Source: Williamsia muralis NBRC 105860 (lineage in GTDB: Bacteria > Actinomycetota > Actinomycetes > Mycobacteriales > Mycobacteriaceae). From it: a stretch of DNA of 64,000 nt. The DNA lies in assembly GCF_001598915.1 (NCBI RefSeq), contig NZ_BDAP01000007.1, positions 62,001 through 126,000 of the forward strand, in the 5' to 3' direction. Under the pieces are notes generated by a model that searched no databases, was not told the origin of the DNA, and saw nothing but the letters and a program-made list of their open reading frames with translations. A program made the translations under genes and the position numbers. Shown in pieces: positions 8,500 to 16,434 of this stretch. Each line of letters starts with the position of its first letter. Position 1 is the first letter of the stretch.

Positions 8500-8969
8500 C
8501 CGAAAAGTCGCGTGAGGTCGCCGAACCCCACCACACGGGCAGGGACGAGTTCGAGAGCAGGATCGCCGGCATCGTCAGTCGTGGTGTGGCCGCGGTCCTC
8601 GATGTCGCGACAGTCGCCGCGATCCTCGGAATCTTGTACCTGGGGGCGCTGCTGCTCGGACTGTTGTTCACCAGCGGGAACTTTAAGACACCAAACCCGA
8701 ACGTGCTGTTCTCCGGAGTGGCGACGTATGTGGTCGCGGTTGTCTACCTCGCAGGCTGCTGGACGGTGTCGGGCCGCACAGTGGGTTCGGTTGCGATGGG
8801 CCTCGAGGTGGTCAACCGCAGGGGTGGTCGGCTCGGTCCGGTTCGCGCTTTGTTACGTGCCATGTTCTACACCACCTTCCCGATCGGCCTGCTGTGGGTT
8901 GCCGTGGACAGACGGCGCCGTTCGGTGCAGGACATCGTGCTGCGTAGTCGGGTCATCTACGCGTGGTGA
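8496..8969 (+). CDS. RDD-family membrane protein
   Basis: 157-residue integral membrane protein of the RDD family. A soluble N-terminus is followed by SRGVAAVLDVATVAAILG, which carries the Arg...Asp features of the family. Hydrophobic segments lie at about 36-58, 70-91 and 112-130, with the late motif DRRRRSVQDIVLRSRV typical of RDD C-termini. Members are linked to ion or solute movement in a few bacteria, but the activity here is unknown. It overlaps the nonapeptide-repeat gene by 4 nt (ATGA), indicating an operon and probably a functional pair. Confidence 0.85.
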   Translation: MTEKSREVAEPHHTGRDEFESRIAGIVSRGVAAVLDVATVAAILGILYLGALLLGLLFTSGNFKTPNPNVLFSGVATYVVAVVYLAGCWTVSGRTVGSVAMGLEVVNRRGGRLGPVRALLRAMFYTTFPIGLLWVAVDRRRRSVQDIVLRSRVIYAW

Positions 8970-8992
8970 GCCACTCGATTGGCGTGATCCCA

Positions 8993-9011
8993 TAAAATCT
9001 GCCGGATTTTA
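8993..9011. promoter_or_regulatory. AT-rich perfect inverted repeat upstream of metQ
   Basis: TAAAATC-tgccg-GATTTTA: 7-bp arms with a 5-nt spacer, strikingly AT-rich in this genome. It lies 24 bp after the RDD stop and about 170 bp before metQ. No U-tract follows, so an operator is more likely than a terminator. The rest of the 8970-9179 gap holds no gene and no riboswitch that I recognise. Confidence 0.5.
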
Positions 9012-9179
9012 ACCCCTGGCCCGGAAATAGAGCAGGTCAACGACTTTCGTCTGCCCGGTGTCGCCTCGGCGCTTCCTGCTCGTGTTGTCTCCCGTCGTTA
9101 CAGTCACTACGCGCGACCGCCGGTCGGTCGCTCATGTGCTCGGCCGCCTCGGCCGTGAGACGAAAGGGAACGGGTTGTC

Positions 9180-10049
9180 ATGCGTTTGAGAAGGCTTGCC
9201 CTGCTACTGGTTCTGCCCCTGCTGGCCCTGGGGATGGCCGCGTGCGGCAGCGACGACTCGGACACGGTGAAGATCGGTGTCGCCGACGCCAGTGAAAGCT
9301 ACTGGAATGTGTTCAAGCAGAAGGCTTCCGATGAGGGCATCGACGTCGAGCTGGTGAATTTCACCGACTACAACCAGCCCAATCCCGCGCTGGCCGAGGG
9401 AGAACTCCAGCTCAACGAGTTCCAGCACCTGCTGTACCTCGCCACATACAACGCCAAGAACAATCAGAACCTCGTGCCCATCGGTGCAACGGCCGTCTAT
9501 CCTCTGCCGCTGTACTCGACCAAACACGCGTCTCTGGACGAGATCCCGCAGGGCGGCAGCGTGGTGATCCCGAACGACCCGACCAACCAGGCCCGCGGCC
9601 TCTTGGTGTTGCAGCAGGCCGGTCTGATCTCCCTGAAGAACGGCGGGTCCGCGTTCTCGACCCTGGCCGACATCAACGAGGGTGCGTCAAAGGTGAAGGT
9701 GACCGCAGTCGACGCCGGCCAGACCGCCCAGAGTCTTGATTCCGTGGATGCCGCGATCGTCAACAACAACTATGCGACGTCGGCAAATCTCGGCGCGGAC
9801 AAGGTGATCGCTCAAGACGACCCGAACAGCGATATCGCCAAGCCGTACATCAACGCTTTCGTCGCACGCGACGAAGACAAGGACAACGCCGACTACCTGA
9901 AGTTGGCCGCGCTCTACCACGACCCCGAGGTGGAAGCGGCGGCGAAGAAAGACCTGGGCGCAAGCGGGGTCTTCAAGACGAACCCCGCGTCCGAACTGCA
10001 GCAGCTCACCGTCGAACTCCAGGAGCAGGTGAAGTCGAGCGGTGCCTGA
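9180..10049 (+). CDS. metQ: MetQ/NlpA-family substrate-binding lipoprotein
   Basis: 289-residue periplasmic-type binding protein of a MetNIQ ABC importer, the family that takes up D/L-methionine. It has a type II signal peptide with lipobox LGMAAC; Cys22 would be lipidated. The mature part carries NlpA/MetQ landmarks such as VKIGVADASE, the aromatic NEFQHLLYLATYN, AVYPLPLYS, VVIPNDPTNQARGLLVLQ and IVNNNYA. It heads an operon with metN (8-nt overlap) and metI. Substrate is inferred from family and synteny of ATPase plus permease. Known relatives also take up other amino-acid-like solutes, so methionine is probable rather than proven. Confidence 0.9.
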   Translation: MRLRRLALLLVLPLLALGMAACGSDDSDTVKIGVADASESYWNVFKQKASDEGIDVELVNFTDYNQPNPALAEGELQLNEFQHLLYLATYNAKNNQNLVPIGATAVYPLPLYSTKHASLDEIPQGGSVVIPNDPTNQARGLLVLQQAGLISLKNGGSAFSTLADINEGASKVKVTAVDAGQTAQSLDSVDAAIVNNNYATSANLGADKVIAQDDPNSDIAKPYINAFVARDEDKDNADYLKLAALYHDPEVEAAAKKDLGASGVFKTNPASELQQLTVELQEQVKSSGA

Positions 10050-11088
10050 CGAACCCGCCATCTCGTTCCGGGGCGCCACCAAGCGCTTTCGCGGCAAAGG
10101 AGGCAAACAGCTCGTCGCGGTGGACGGGGTGGACCTGGACATCGCCCGCGGCGACATCACCGGGGTGATCGGATATTCAGGTGCTGGTAAGAGCACCCTC
10201 GTTCGGCTGATCAATGGTCTGGAAACCCCCGACGAGGGGCAGATCCTGATCGACGGCGAGGACATCAGCCGAGCCCGTGAACGCCAGTTGCGCCGCGTGC
10301 GCGGGGACATCGGCATGATCTTCCAGCAGTTCAACCTGTTCTCGTCGCGCACCGTTGCCGGCAATGTCGAGTTCCCACTGAAGGTTTCGGGCATGACGCG
10401 ATCTGCGCGTGCCGCTCGCGTCACCGAGCTCCTCGACTTCGTGGGCATCGGTGACAAGGCCCGTCAGTACCCGCAGCAGCTGTCCGGTGGACAGAAGCAG
10501 CGGGTGGGAATCGCACGGGCACTGGCGACGTCACCGAAGATCCTGCTGGCCGATGAGGCCACCAGTGCGCTCGACCCGGACACGACAGCGGAGATCCTCG
10601 GGTTGCTCAAACGGGTCAACCGCGAGCTGGGCACCACCATCGTGGTCATCACCCACGAGATGGACGTGGTGCGTGACATCTGTGACCGGGTGGCCGTCCT
10701 CGATTCGGGGCGGCTCGCCGAGCAGGGTCTGGTGTACGACGTGTTCTCCGGGCCCGCGTCGCCGATCACGCGACGCCTGGTGCGTTCGGCGGTCGGTGAT
10801 GCGCCATCGGGGGAGACGCTCGTCAGGTTGCGCTCCCGCCACAGCGGTCGATTCGTGACCGTTGCGGTACGGGAAACCGATTCCGGCACGGTCGATGTCA
10901 CCGGAGCCCTGGCGCGGCCCGGCGTCCGGGCCACCGTGGTCTACGGCGGGATCATCGAACTGTCCCGGCGCCCGTTCGGTTCGTTGACATTTGCATTGCA
11001 GGGTGGCGACAGGGAGATCGACGCGGCGCTTGCAGACCTCCGCGAACTGACCGACGTCACCGAACATCCGGTGAAAGAGGAGGTGTAG
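10042..11088 (+). CDS. metN: Methionine ABC transporter ATP-binding protein
   Basis: 348 residues from a GTG that overlaps the end of metQ by 8 nt. The ATPase core has Walker A GYSGAGKST, Q-loop FQQFNLF, signature LSGGQKQR, Walker B ILLADEAT and the switch histidine in ITHEMDVV. The C-terminal about 100 residues form the NIL domain that senses methionine and inhibits the transporter in E. coli MetN. The sequence is typical of MetN in length and architecture. It acts at the inner face of the membrane with the metI product; metI follows after 3 nt. Confidence 0.92.
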   Translation: MPDEPAISFRGATKRFRGKGGKQLVAVDGVDLDIARGDITGVIGYSGAGKSTLVRLINGLETPDEGQILIDGEDISRARERQLRRVRGDIGMIFQQFNLFSSRTVAGNVEFPLKVSGMTRSARAARVTELLDFVGIGDKARQYPQQLSGGQKQRVGIARALATSPKILLADEATSALDPDTTAEILGLLKRVNRELGTTIVVITHEMDVVRDICDRVAVLDSGRLAEQGLVYDVFSGPASPITRRLVRSAVGDAPSGETLVRLRSRHSGRFVTVAVRETDSGTVDVTGALARPGVRATVVYGGIIELSRRPFGSLTFALQGGDREIDAALADLRELTDVTEHPVKEEV

Positions 11089-11091
11089 CCC

Positions 11092-11763
11092 GTGTTCCTC
11101 GGCGACATCATCACTCCAGAGCTGCGGCCGATCCTGTGGGACGCAGTCATCCAGACCTTCCAGCTCGTGGGTTTCACGCTGGTGATCGGCGGCGTCATCG
11201 GGCTGGGTCTCGGTGCCCTGCTCTACGCCACCCGCCCGACCAATCTGCTTGCCAACACGGTTGTCTACAACCTTCTCAACGTGGCGGTCAACATCGTCCG
11301 GCCCATCCCGTTCATCATCTTCATCACGGCCATGGCACCGCTCACCAAAGAGGTGATGGGCACCAGGATCGGTACCGAGGCAGCGATATTCCCGATGACG
11401 GTGATGGCTGTGTTCGTGATCGGGCGCGTGGTGGAGCAGAATCTCGTGGCCGTCGACCCGGGTGTGGTGGAGGCGGCGCGCGCGATGGGTACAAGCCGAC
11501 TTCGCACGTTGCTGACGGTGGTGATCCCGGAAGGTCTTGCGCCGCTTGTGCTCGGCTACACATTCATCTTCGTCGCGATCGTGGACATGTCCGCGATGGC
11601 GGGATACGTCGGTGGCGGGGGGTTGGGCGACTTCGCCCAGCAATACGGCTATCAGCAATTCAACTGGAAGCTCACCGTGGTGGTCATCGCGATGCTCATC
11701 GTGTTGGTGCAACTGGGTCAGTGGCTCGGGAACCGGCTGGCCAGGCGCGCGTTGCATCGTTGA
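11092..11763 (+). CDS. metI: Methionine ABC transporter permease
   Basis: 223-residue permease with five predicted membrane helices and the MetI/BPD-type coupling region (EAARAMGTSRLRTLLTVVIPEG, the EAA loop contacting the ATPase). Start GTG at 11092, 3 nt after metN. The C-terminal GYVGGGGLGDFAQQYGYQ is typical of the family. It completes the first metQNI operon of the window. Confidence 0.92.
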   Translation: MFLGDIITPELRPILWDAVIQTFQLVGFTLVIGGVIGLGLGALLYATRPTNLLANTVVYNLLNVAVNIVRPIPFIIFITAMAPLTKEVMGTRIGTEAAIFPMTVMAVFVIGRVVEQNLVAVDPGVVEAARAMGTSRLRTLLTVVIPEGLAPLVLGYTFIFVAIVDMSAMAGYVGGGGLGDFAQQYGYQQFNWKLTVVVIAMLIVLVQLGQWLGNRLARRALHR

Positions 11764-11793
11764 CGTGCGGTGTGACGGCTGGGCGAACCCGTT

Positions 11794-11811
11794 CCCGACC
11801 CATGGGTCGGG
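11794..11811. promoter_or_regulatory. Perfect 18-bp palindrome between metI and the TetR gene
   Basis: CCCGACCCATGGGTCGGG is its own reverse complement. It lies 30 bp past metI and 20 bp before the tetR ATG. It may be an autoregulatory operator for the TetR protein or the hairpin of a terminator for metQNI; no U-tract follows. Confidence 0.45.
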
Positions 11812-11830
11812 CGGGTAACCTCAGCAGGCG

Positions 11831-12502
11831 ATGACCACTGCATCAGCCGGAACTCCTGACGGGCCCGCAGAGCCCGCGGATGATGACGTCCACGAGTCGT
11901 CGGCAGAAACCCCGTCCGGACCCGCTCCGGTCACACGCAGGGGTCTGGCGAAAGCTGCGCGGCGGCGGGAGTTGCTGGCCGCAGCGGCACGTCTGATGGC
12001 CGAGCGAGGATTTGCGGGGGTCCGTCTCGAAGACATCGGCGCCGCGGTGGGTGTCAGCGGTCCGGCGATGTACCGGCACTTCACGGGCAAGGACGCAGTC
12101 CTCGCCGAGATGCTCATCAGCATCTCGGAACGGCTCTTCGACGGCGGCCAATCGGTGGTCGCCTCCACCGACGGACCCGACGAAGCACTGGACGGTCTGA
12201 TCGACTTCCACGTACGGTTCGCGACCACCGAGCCCGAGCTGATCCGCGTGCAGGATCGGGATTTCTCGTCACTCGCCTCCGAAGCCAGTCGCACGGTCAG
12301 GCGGCTACAGCGGCAGTACGTCGAACTGTGGGCCGACACGCTGATCCAACTAGATGGCTCGATACCCCGGCAGGAAGCGCGGACGCGGGTTCAGGCCGTG
12401 TTCGGACTGATCAATTCCTCGCCGCGACTCCCGGATCTGGATGCCCGGCGTCTGCACGTGATCCTCGCTCGGATGGCTCACGCGGCTCTGCTGAGTTCGT
12501 GA
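11831..12502 (+). CDS. TetR-family transcriptional regulator
   Basis: 223 residues with a disordered Pro/Asp/Glu N-terminus (1-35). The TetR helix-turn-helix follows (AARLMAERGFAGVRLEDIGAA, then VGVSGPAMYRHFTGKDAVL, residues about 55-95), and then an all-helical ligand/dimer domain. Position beside a branched-chain acyl-CoA degradation cluster parallels Rv2506, the TetR regulator of the accA1/accD1/fadE19 locus. I infer it represses that operon and perhaps the ferredoxin-oxidoreductase gene. A 24-bp palindrome before accD is the natural candidate operator. It is convergent with the oxidoreductase gene. Confidence 0.85.
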   Translation: MTTASAGTPDGPAEPADDDVHESSAETPSGPAPVTRRGLAKAARRRELLAAAARLMAERGFAGVRLEDIGAAVGVSGPAMYRHFTGKDAVLAEMLISISERLFDGGQSVVASTDGPDEALDGLIDFHVRFATTEPELIRVQDRDFSSLASEASRTVRRLQRQYVELWADTLIQLDGSIPRQEARTRVQAVFGLINSSPRLPDLDARRLHVILARMAHAALLSS

Positions 12503-12541
12503 CCCCGGTGGTGCGACACCGCTGACCAGAGGTGACAGAAC

Positions 12542-12576
12542 GCGAGGACGCCCACGTGCTCATGGAGCGTCCCCGC
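12542..12576. terminator. Convergent terminator hairpin, tetR / oxidoreductase
   Basis: GCGAGGACGC (12542-12551) pairs with GCGTCCCCGC (12567-12576), with one internal mismatch and a 15-nt loop. It sits between the convergent stops and could act in either direction; no U-tract is seen. Confidence 0.5.
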
Positions 12577-12599
12577 GTACTGCGTGGGGTGCCGGCGGT

Positions 12600-15500
12600 T
12601 CAGATATTCAGTGCCGCAGTGTGTTCGGCCACTGCTTCGCGGTACCGGGCCACGTTGCGCATCTTGATGTCTTCGTATCCGCGCACCATGTCGGGCAGCT
12701 CGGCCACCGCAACAGCCGAAGGCATGTCGTCGGCGGTCAGCCGGCCGTCCGCAAAGGCCTCCAGCAACCGGGTGATGAGTTCGCGGTACTCGACGATCAG
12801 TGCCCGCTCGGTCTCGCGGACCTCGGCACGCGCAAACGGATCGAGCTTGGTGCCACGCAGGCGCTTGGCTTTTGCCAGTGACTTCAGCGCAGGCGTGCCC
12901 CAGGCCCCGATGGCGATCTTCTTGCGCATGCCCAGCGACCGGAGAGTCGGCGGATGCAGGCGCACAGCAACTTTTGCGTCTTCACCGAACTGGTCGGCGA
13001 CCTCGGCTGCGAACTGATGGTCCTGCGTCAGACGTGCCACTTCGTACTCGTCCTTGTAGGCCATCAGTTTGAACAAGTTGCGCGCCACGGCGTCGGTGAG
13101 GCCACCCACCTCGGGCCGGCCTTCGGCTCGTGCGACGTCACCGACGAACCGGACGTAATCGGTTGCGTAGGAGACGCTCTGGTAGTCGATCAGTTCATCG
13201 ACCCGGCGGCGCACCGTGCCCAGCACCTCGGTGCTCACACTGTCCAGCGACCGCGTGAGGGTGATGGCCCGGGTGCTGGGCTGCCACGGCGGGGGCGCCG
13301 GGTGTGCGGCCGCAACAGCAGATCTGACCGCCTCGCGATCGGCGACGATCTGCCGCCCACGGCGAAACGCCTGCAGATTGCGTTCGACGGCGACGCCGTT
13401 GAGCTCGATGGCACGCTCGATCGATTCGGCCGTGATCGGCATGGCTCCCGACTGGAATGCCGCACCCACCAGGAGCATGTTGGCGTACTGCTCGTCCCCG
13501 AAGAGTTCGAGCGTGAGTTCGCCGGCGTCGAGGTAGATGCCTCGTTGCACCGACCGGTCGATGGACGACGCGATCTGTGCATCGCTGGGGTAGGACACCG
13601 AGGTGTCGATGACCATTGCGCCTGTCGGGATCTTGGTGGTGGAGACGATGGCGGTGGTCTTGAGGGGCGAGGCCACCTTCAGGTTCGCCGGGTCCACGCC
13701 GACGAGTCCGTCGCACGACAGGTAGAGGTCGCAGTCACCCGACGCGACTTTCGCCGCCTGTTCCACCACGCCCGAGCTGACCTTGACGTCGCTCACCACT
13801 GCGCCGCCCTTTTGCGCCAGCCCGGTCATGTCGACCGTGCGTGCCACGTGCCCGTCGAGAACGGCTGCGGTGGCGATCACCTGGGACACCGTGACAACCC
13901 CGGTGCCGCCGATACCCGTGACCCGGAGGGTGAATCCGTCGTCGATCCGTTTGGTGGCGGTGGGCGTCGGCAATACGTCGGCGTCGATGTTCGGCACCGT
14001 GTGGCGAACCCGAGCGGCCTCGCCGGGGGTGATCGTGACAAACGACGGGCAATCGCCTTTGAGGCAGGAGAAGTCGAGATTGCACGAACTCTGATCGATC
14101 CGGGTCTTGCGACCGAACTCCGTCGACACCGGATGCACCGACAGGCAATTGGACTTCTCGCCACAGTCGCCGCACCCCTCGCAGATCCGCTCGTTGATCA
14201 TCACGCGCGTGGTGGGAGTCGGTTGCTCACCGCGCTTGCGCTTGCGGCGCTTCTCGGCGGCGCAGTGCTGATCGTGGATGAGCACAGTGACACCCTCGAT
14301 GGCCGCGAGCTCCTGCTGGATCTGCATCATGTCGTCGCGACTGCGCACCTCGACCCCGGGCGGTAGCTGCAGGGAACGGGTGCGAATCGGATCGTCCGAG
14401 GTGACCACCACACGCCGAACCCGCTCGGCCAGAAGTAGTTTGGTGATCTGCGGCAGGTCCATCTGACCGACCGGGTTCTGTCCACCCGTCATCGCGACCG
14501 TGCCGTTGAACAGCAGCTTGTAGGTGATGTTCGACCCGGCGGCGACCGCCGAACGCAACGCCAGCGATCCCGAGTGCATGAAGGTTCCGTCGCCGATGTT
14601 CTGCACGAAGTGTTTCTCGTCGACAAACGGGGAGATTCCCAGCCACTGCGCACCCTCGCCGCCCATCTGTGTGACTCCGGCGATGTCACCGACCTGGTCG
14701 GGGTCCATGAGCAAGACCATGGCGTGGCAACCGATCCCGGCGCCCACCAATGTTCCGTCGGCGACCTTGGTGGAGCTGTTGTGCGGACATCCCGAGCAGA
14801 AGTACGGGCTGCGCACTGCCAGCGGTAGTTCGATGCGGCCCCGACTGCGACCGCTGGTCTCGAGCCAGTTCTTGGCCTCGGGGATCTGGTGGTGACGGGC
14901 GAGTCGGTTCGCGAGACCGCGGGTGACCGAGTCGATGTCGAGTTCGCCGAACCGCGAGAACAGGGTGGATCCGTCTTCGTTGGACTTGCCTACGATGTTC
15001 GGTACATCGGGGCGGCGGAACAGGATGTCGCGCATCATCGTTTCGAGGAAGTCGCGTTTCTCTTCGACCACGATGACCTCGTCGAGCCCGGCGATGAACT
15101 CGGTCATGATCTCGCGCTCGAACGGGTACACCATGCCCATCTTCAGGATCCGGATGCCCAGGCGGCCCAGGTCGGCGTCGGTGATCCCCATCAGCCGCAG
15201 CCCTTCGCGGACATCGAGGTAGGTCTTGCCCGCCGCGACGATGCCGATCCTGTCGTCCGGGGTGCGCGAGACGATCCGGTTGAGCCTGTTGATGCGTGCG
15301 TATTCCATCGCGCGGGGCAGACGGATCGTCAGCTGGTTCTGTTCGAGCTCCATGAGGTTGGCGCCCAACAGCTTTCCGCTGGGGACATGTGGACTGGTAC
15401 CGAGATCGCCGTAGATGGGGAGGATGCGGTCGGGATGCACGTCAGCGGTGGATGCCCCGTCGGCGACATGGGCGGAGATCTTCATCGACGTCCACAGGCC

Positions 15501-16166
15501 GGACACCCGAGACATGATCGCGGCGTGGACTCCGAGATCGAGGATGTCCTGGGAGTCGGCGGGATAGAGGATCGGCATGTACAGGTCTGCCAGCGCCATC
15601 TCCGAGGCGCAGGGGACGGTGGAACTCTTGGCACCCGGATCATCGCCGACCAGGGCGACGGCGCCGCCGGTGGGGTGGGTGCCGATGATGTTGGCGTGCC
15701 GGAGGGCATCGGTGGCCCGGTCGAGGCCTGGAGCCTTGCCGTACCAGTAGCCGACGACGCCGTCGAGCGCACTGTTCTCTCCGCGGTTCGACAGTGTTCC
15801 GACCTGGGCCGCCACCTGCGAACCCATCACCGATGTCGCGGCGATCTCTTCGTTGAGTCCCGGGCGGTGCACCACGTCGAAGGGGTCGAGGTACTTGGCG
15901 CGACGGGCGATCTCGAGGTCGTAACCGGCGAGCGGAGAACCCTCGTAGCCGGAGATGAAGGACGCTGTGCGCAGATTCTGCCTGCGGTCGAGGCGGGCCC
16001 GGTCACGAACCATCCGGACCAGTGCCTGGATGCCGGTGAGGTAGACGGTCCCGGACTCGCGGGTGTAGCGGTCGTCCAGTGAGAAGGACTCGACGGAAGC
16101 GGCTGCTCCGCCCAGTGGATCGCGGTCGTGGTCGCCGTCGTGGTGGTTCTGCGTAACGAGGGTCAT
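12600..16166 (-). CDS. Fused indolepyruvate/2-oxoacid ferredoxin oxidoreductase (IorA-IorB type)
   Basis: Single 1188-residue polypeptide joining the subunits of an indolepyruvate:ferredoxin oxidoreductase, which converts a 2-oxoacid plus CoA into acyl-CoA plus CO2. The N-terminal part is the pyrimidine-binding/transketolase-like domain (SGYEGSPLAGYDLEI). The middle has the TPP fold (IGDGTFMHSG near residue 522, then FNGTVAMTGGQ). A cysteine cluster (CEGCGDCGEKSNC near 660, then SSCNLDFSCLKGDC) binds Fe-S clusters. The last third (VTGIGGTGVVTVSQV, AQKGGAVVSDV) is the IorB/gamma-type domain. It is divergent from the accD operon across 268 bp. The true 2-oxoacid is unknown; aromatic or branched-chain oxoacids are the family substrates. 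ATG at 16166; the ribosome site is weak. Confidence 0.88.
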   Translation of the reverse strand: MTLVTQNHHDGDHDRDPLGGAAASVESFSLDDRYTRESGTVYLTGIQALVRMVRDRARLDRRQNLRTASFISGYEGSPLAGYDLEIARRAKYLDPFDVVHRPGLNEEIAATSVMGSQVAAQVGTLSNRGENSALDGVVGYWYGKAPGLDRATDALRHANIIGTHPTGGAVALVGDDPGAKSSTVPCASEMALADLYMPILYPADSQDILDLGVHAAIMSRVSGLWTSMKISAHVADGASTADVHPDRILPIYGDLGTSPHVPSGKLLGANLMELEQNQLTIRLPRAMEYARINRLNRIVSRTPDDRIGIVAAGKTYLDVREGLRLMGITDADLGRLGIRILKMGMVYPFEREIMTEFIAGLDEVIVVEEKRDFLETMMRDILFRRPDVPNIVGKSNEDGSTLFSRFGELDIDSVTRGLANRLARHHQIPEAKNWLETSGRSRGRIELPLAVRSPYFCSGCPHNSSTKVADGTLVGAGIGCHAMVLLMDPDQVGDIAGVTQMGGEGAQWLGISPFVDEKHFVQNIGDGTFMHSGSLALRSAVAAGSNITYKLLFNGTVAMTGGQNPVGQMDLPQITKLLLAERVRRVVVTSDDPIRTRSLQLPPGVEVRSRDDMMQIQQELAAIEGVTVLIHDQHCAAEKRRKRKRGEQPTPTTRVMINERICEGCGDCGEKSNCLSVHPVSTEFGRKTRIDQSSCNLDFSCLKGDCPSFVTITPGEAARVRHTVPNIDADVLPTPTATKRIDDGFTLRVTGIGGTGVVTVSQVIATAAVLDGHVARTVDMTGLAQKGGAVVSDVKVSSGVVEQAAKVASGDCDLYLSCDGLVGVDPANLKVASPLKTTAIVSTTKIPTGAMVIDTSVSYPSDAQIASSIDRSVQRGIYLDAGELTLELFGDEQYANMLLVGAAFQSGAMPITAESIERAIELNGVAVERNLQAFRRGRQIVADREAVRSAVAAAHPAPPPWQPSTRAITLTRSLDSVSTEVLGTVRRRVDELIDYQSVSYATDYVRFVGDVARAEGRPEVGGLTDAVARNLFKLMAYKDEYEVARLTQDHQFAAEVADQFGEDAKVAVRLHPPTLRSLGMRKKIAIGAWGTPALKSLAKAKRLRGTKLDPFARAEVRETERALIVEYRELITRLLEAFADGRLTADDMPSAVAVAELPDMVRGYEDIKMRNVARYREAVAEHTAALNI

Positions 16167-16255
16167 GGCTGTTTACCCGGCTCTCTATTGTGTTGTGCCG
16201 ACCCGGGGGTGGTGGGTCGGAGCTTGTTCTTCGGTACCGCGATCGTACGTCAACC

Positions 16256-16271
16256 TGTGATGCGGGTCACG
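16256..16271. promoter_or_regulatory. CRP/GlxR-like site in the divergent intergenic region
   Basis: TGTGA-TGCGGG-TCACG matches the TGTGA-N6-TCACA consensus at 9 of 10 fixed positions. It is 90 bp upstream of the oxidoreductase start and 164 bp upstream of accD. Confidence 0.5.
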
Positions 16272-16395
16272 ACGGATATCGGCGTGTGCGGATATCGGGG
16301 GCAGGCGGTGAGTGCGGGCGTGGGCGGGATCGGCGAAACTTCGGCCGCGATGTCGTCAATCGCGTGACAATGGGTCTGCCAGCACTTACAGTGAC

Positions 16396-16419
16396 TTCAG
16401 TTAATCGTTCCTAACTGAA
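16396..16419. promoter_or_regulatory. 24-bp palindromic operator before the accD operon
   Basis: TTCAGTTA-N8-TAACTGAA: two perfect 8-bp arms around an 8-nt spacer, ending 15 bp before the accD GTG. Size and placement over the promoter/leader fit a TetR-family repressor; the tetR gene 4 kb away is the obvious partner. Confidence 0.7.
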
Positions 16420-16434
16420 AGGCGGTGGACGCCG

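Noticed and set aside
8970-9179. SAM riboswitch before metQ
   Set aside because: I looked for the conserved core of known SAM riboswitch classes and found none; only the AT-rich inverted repeat is evident. A covariance-model scan would decide.
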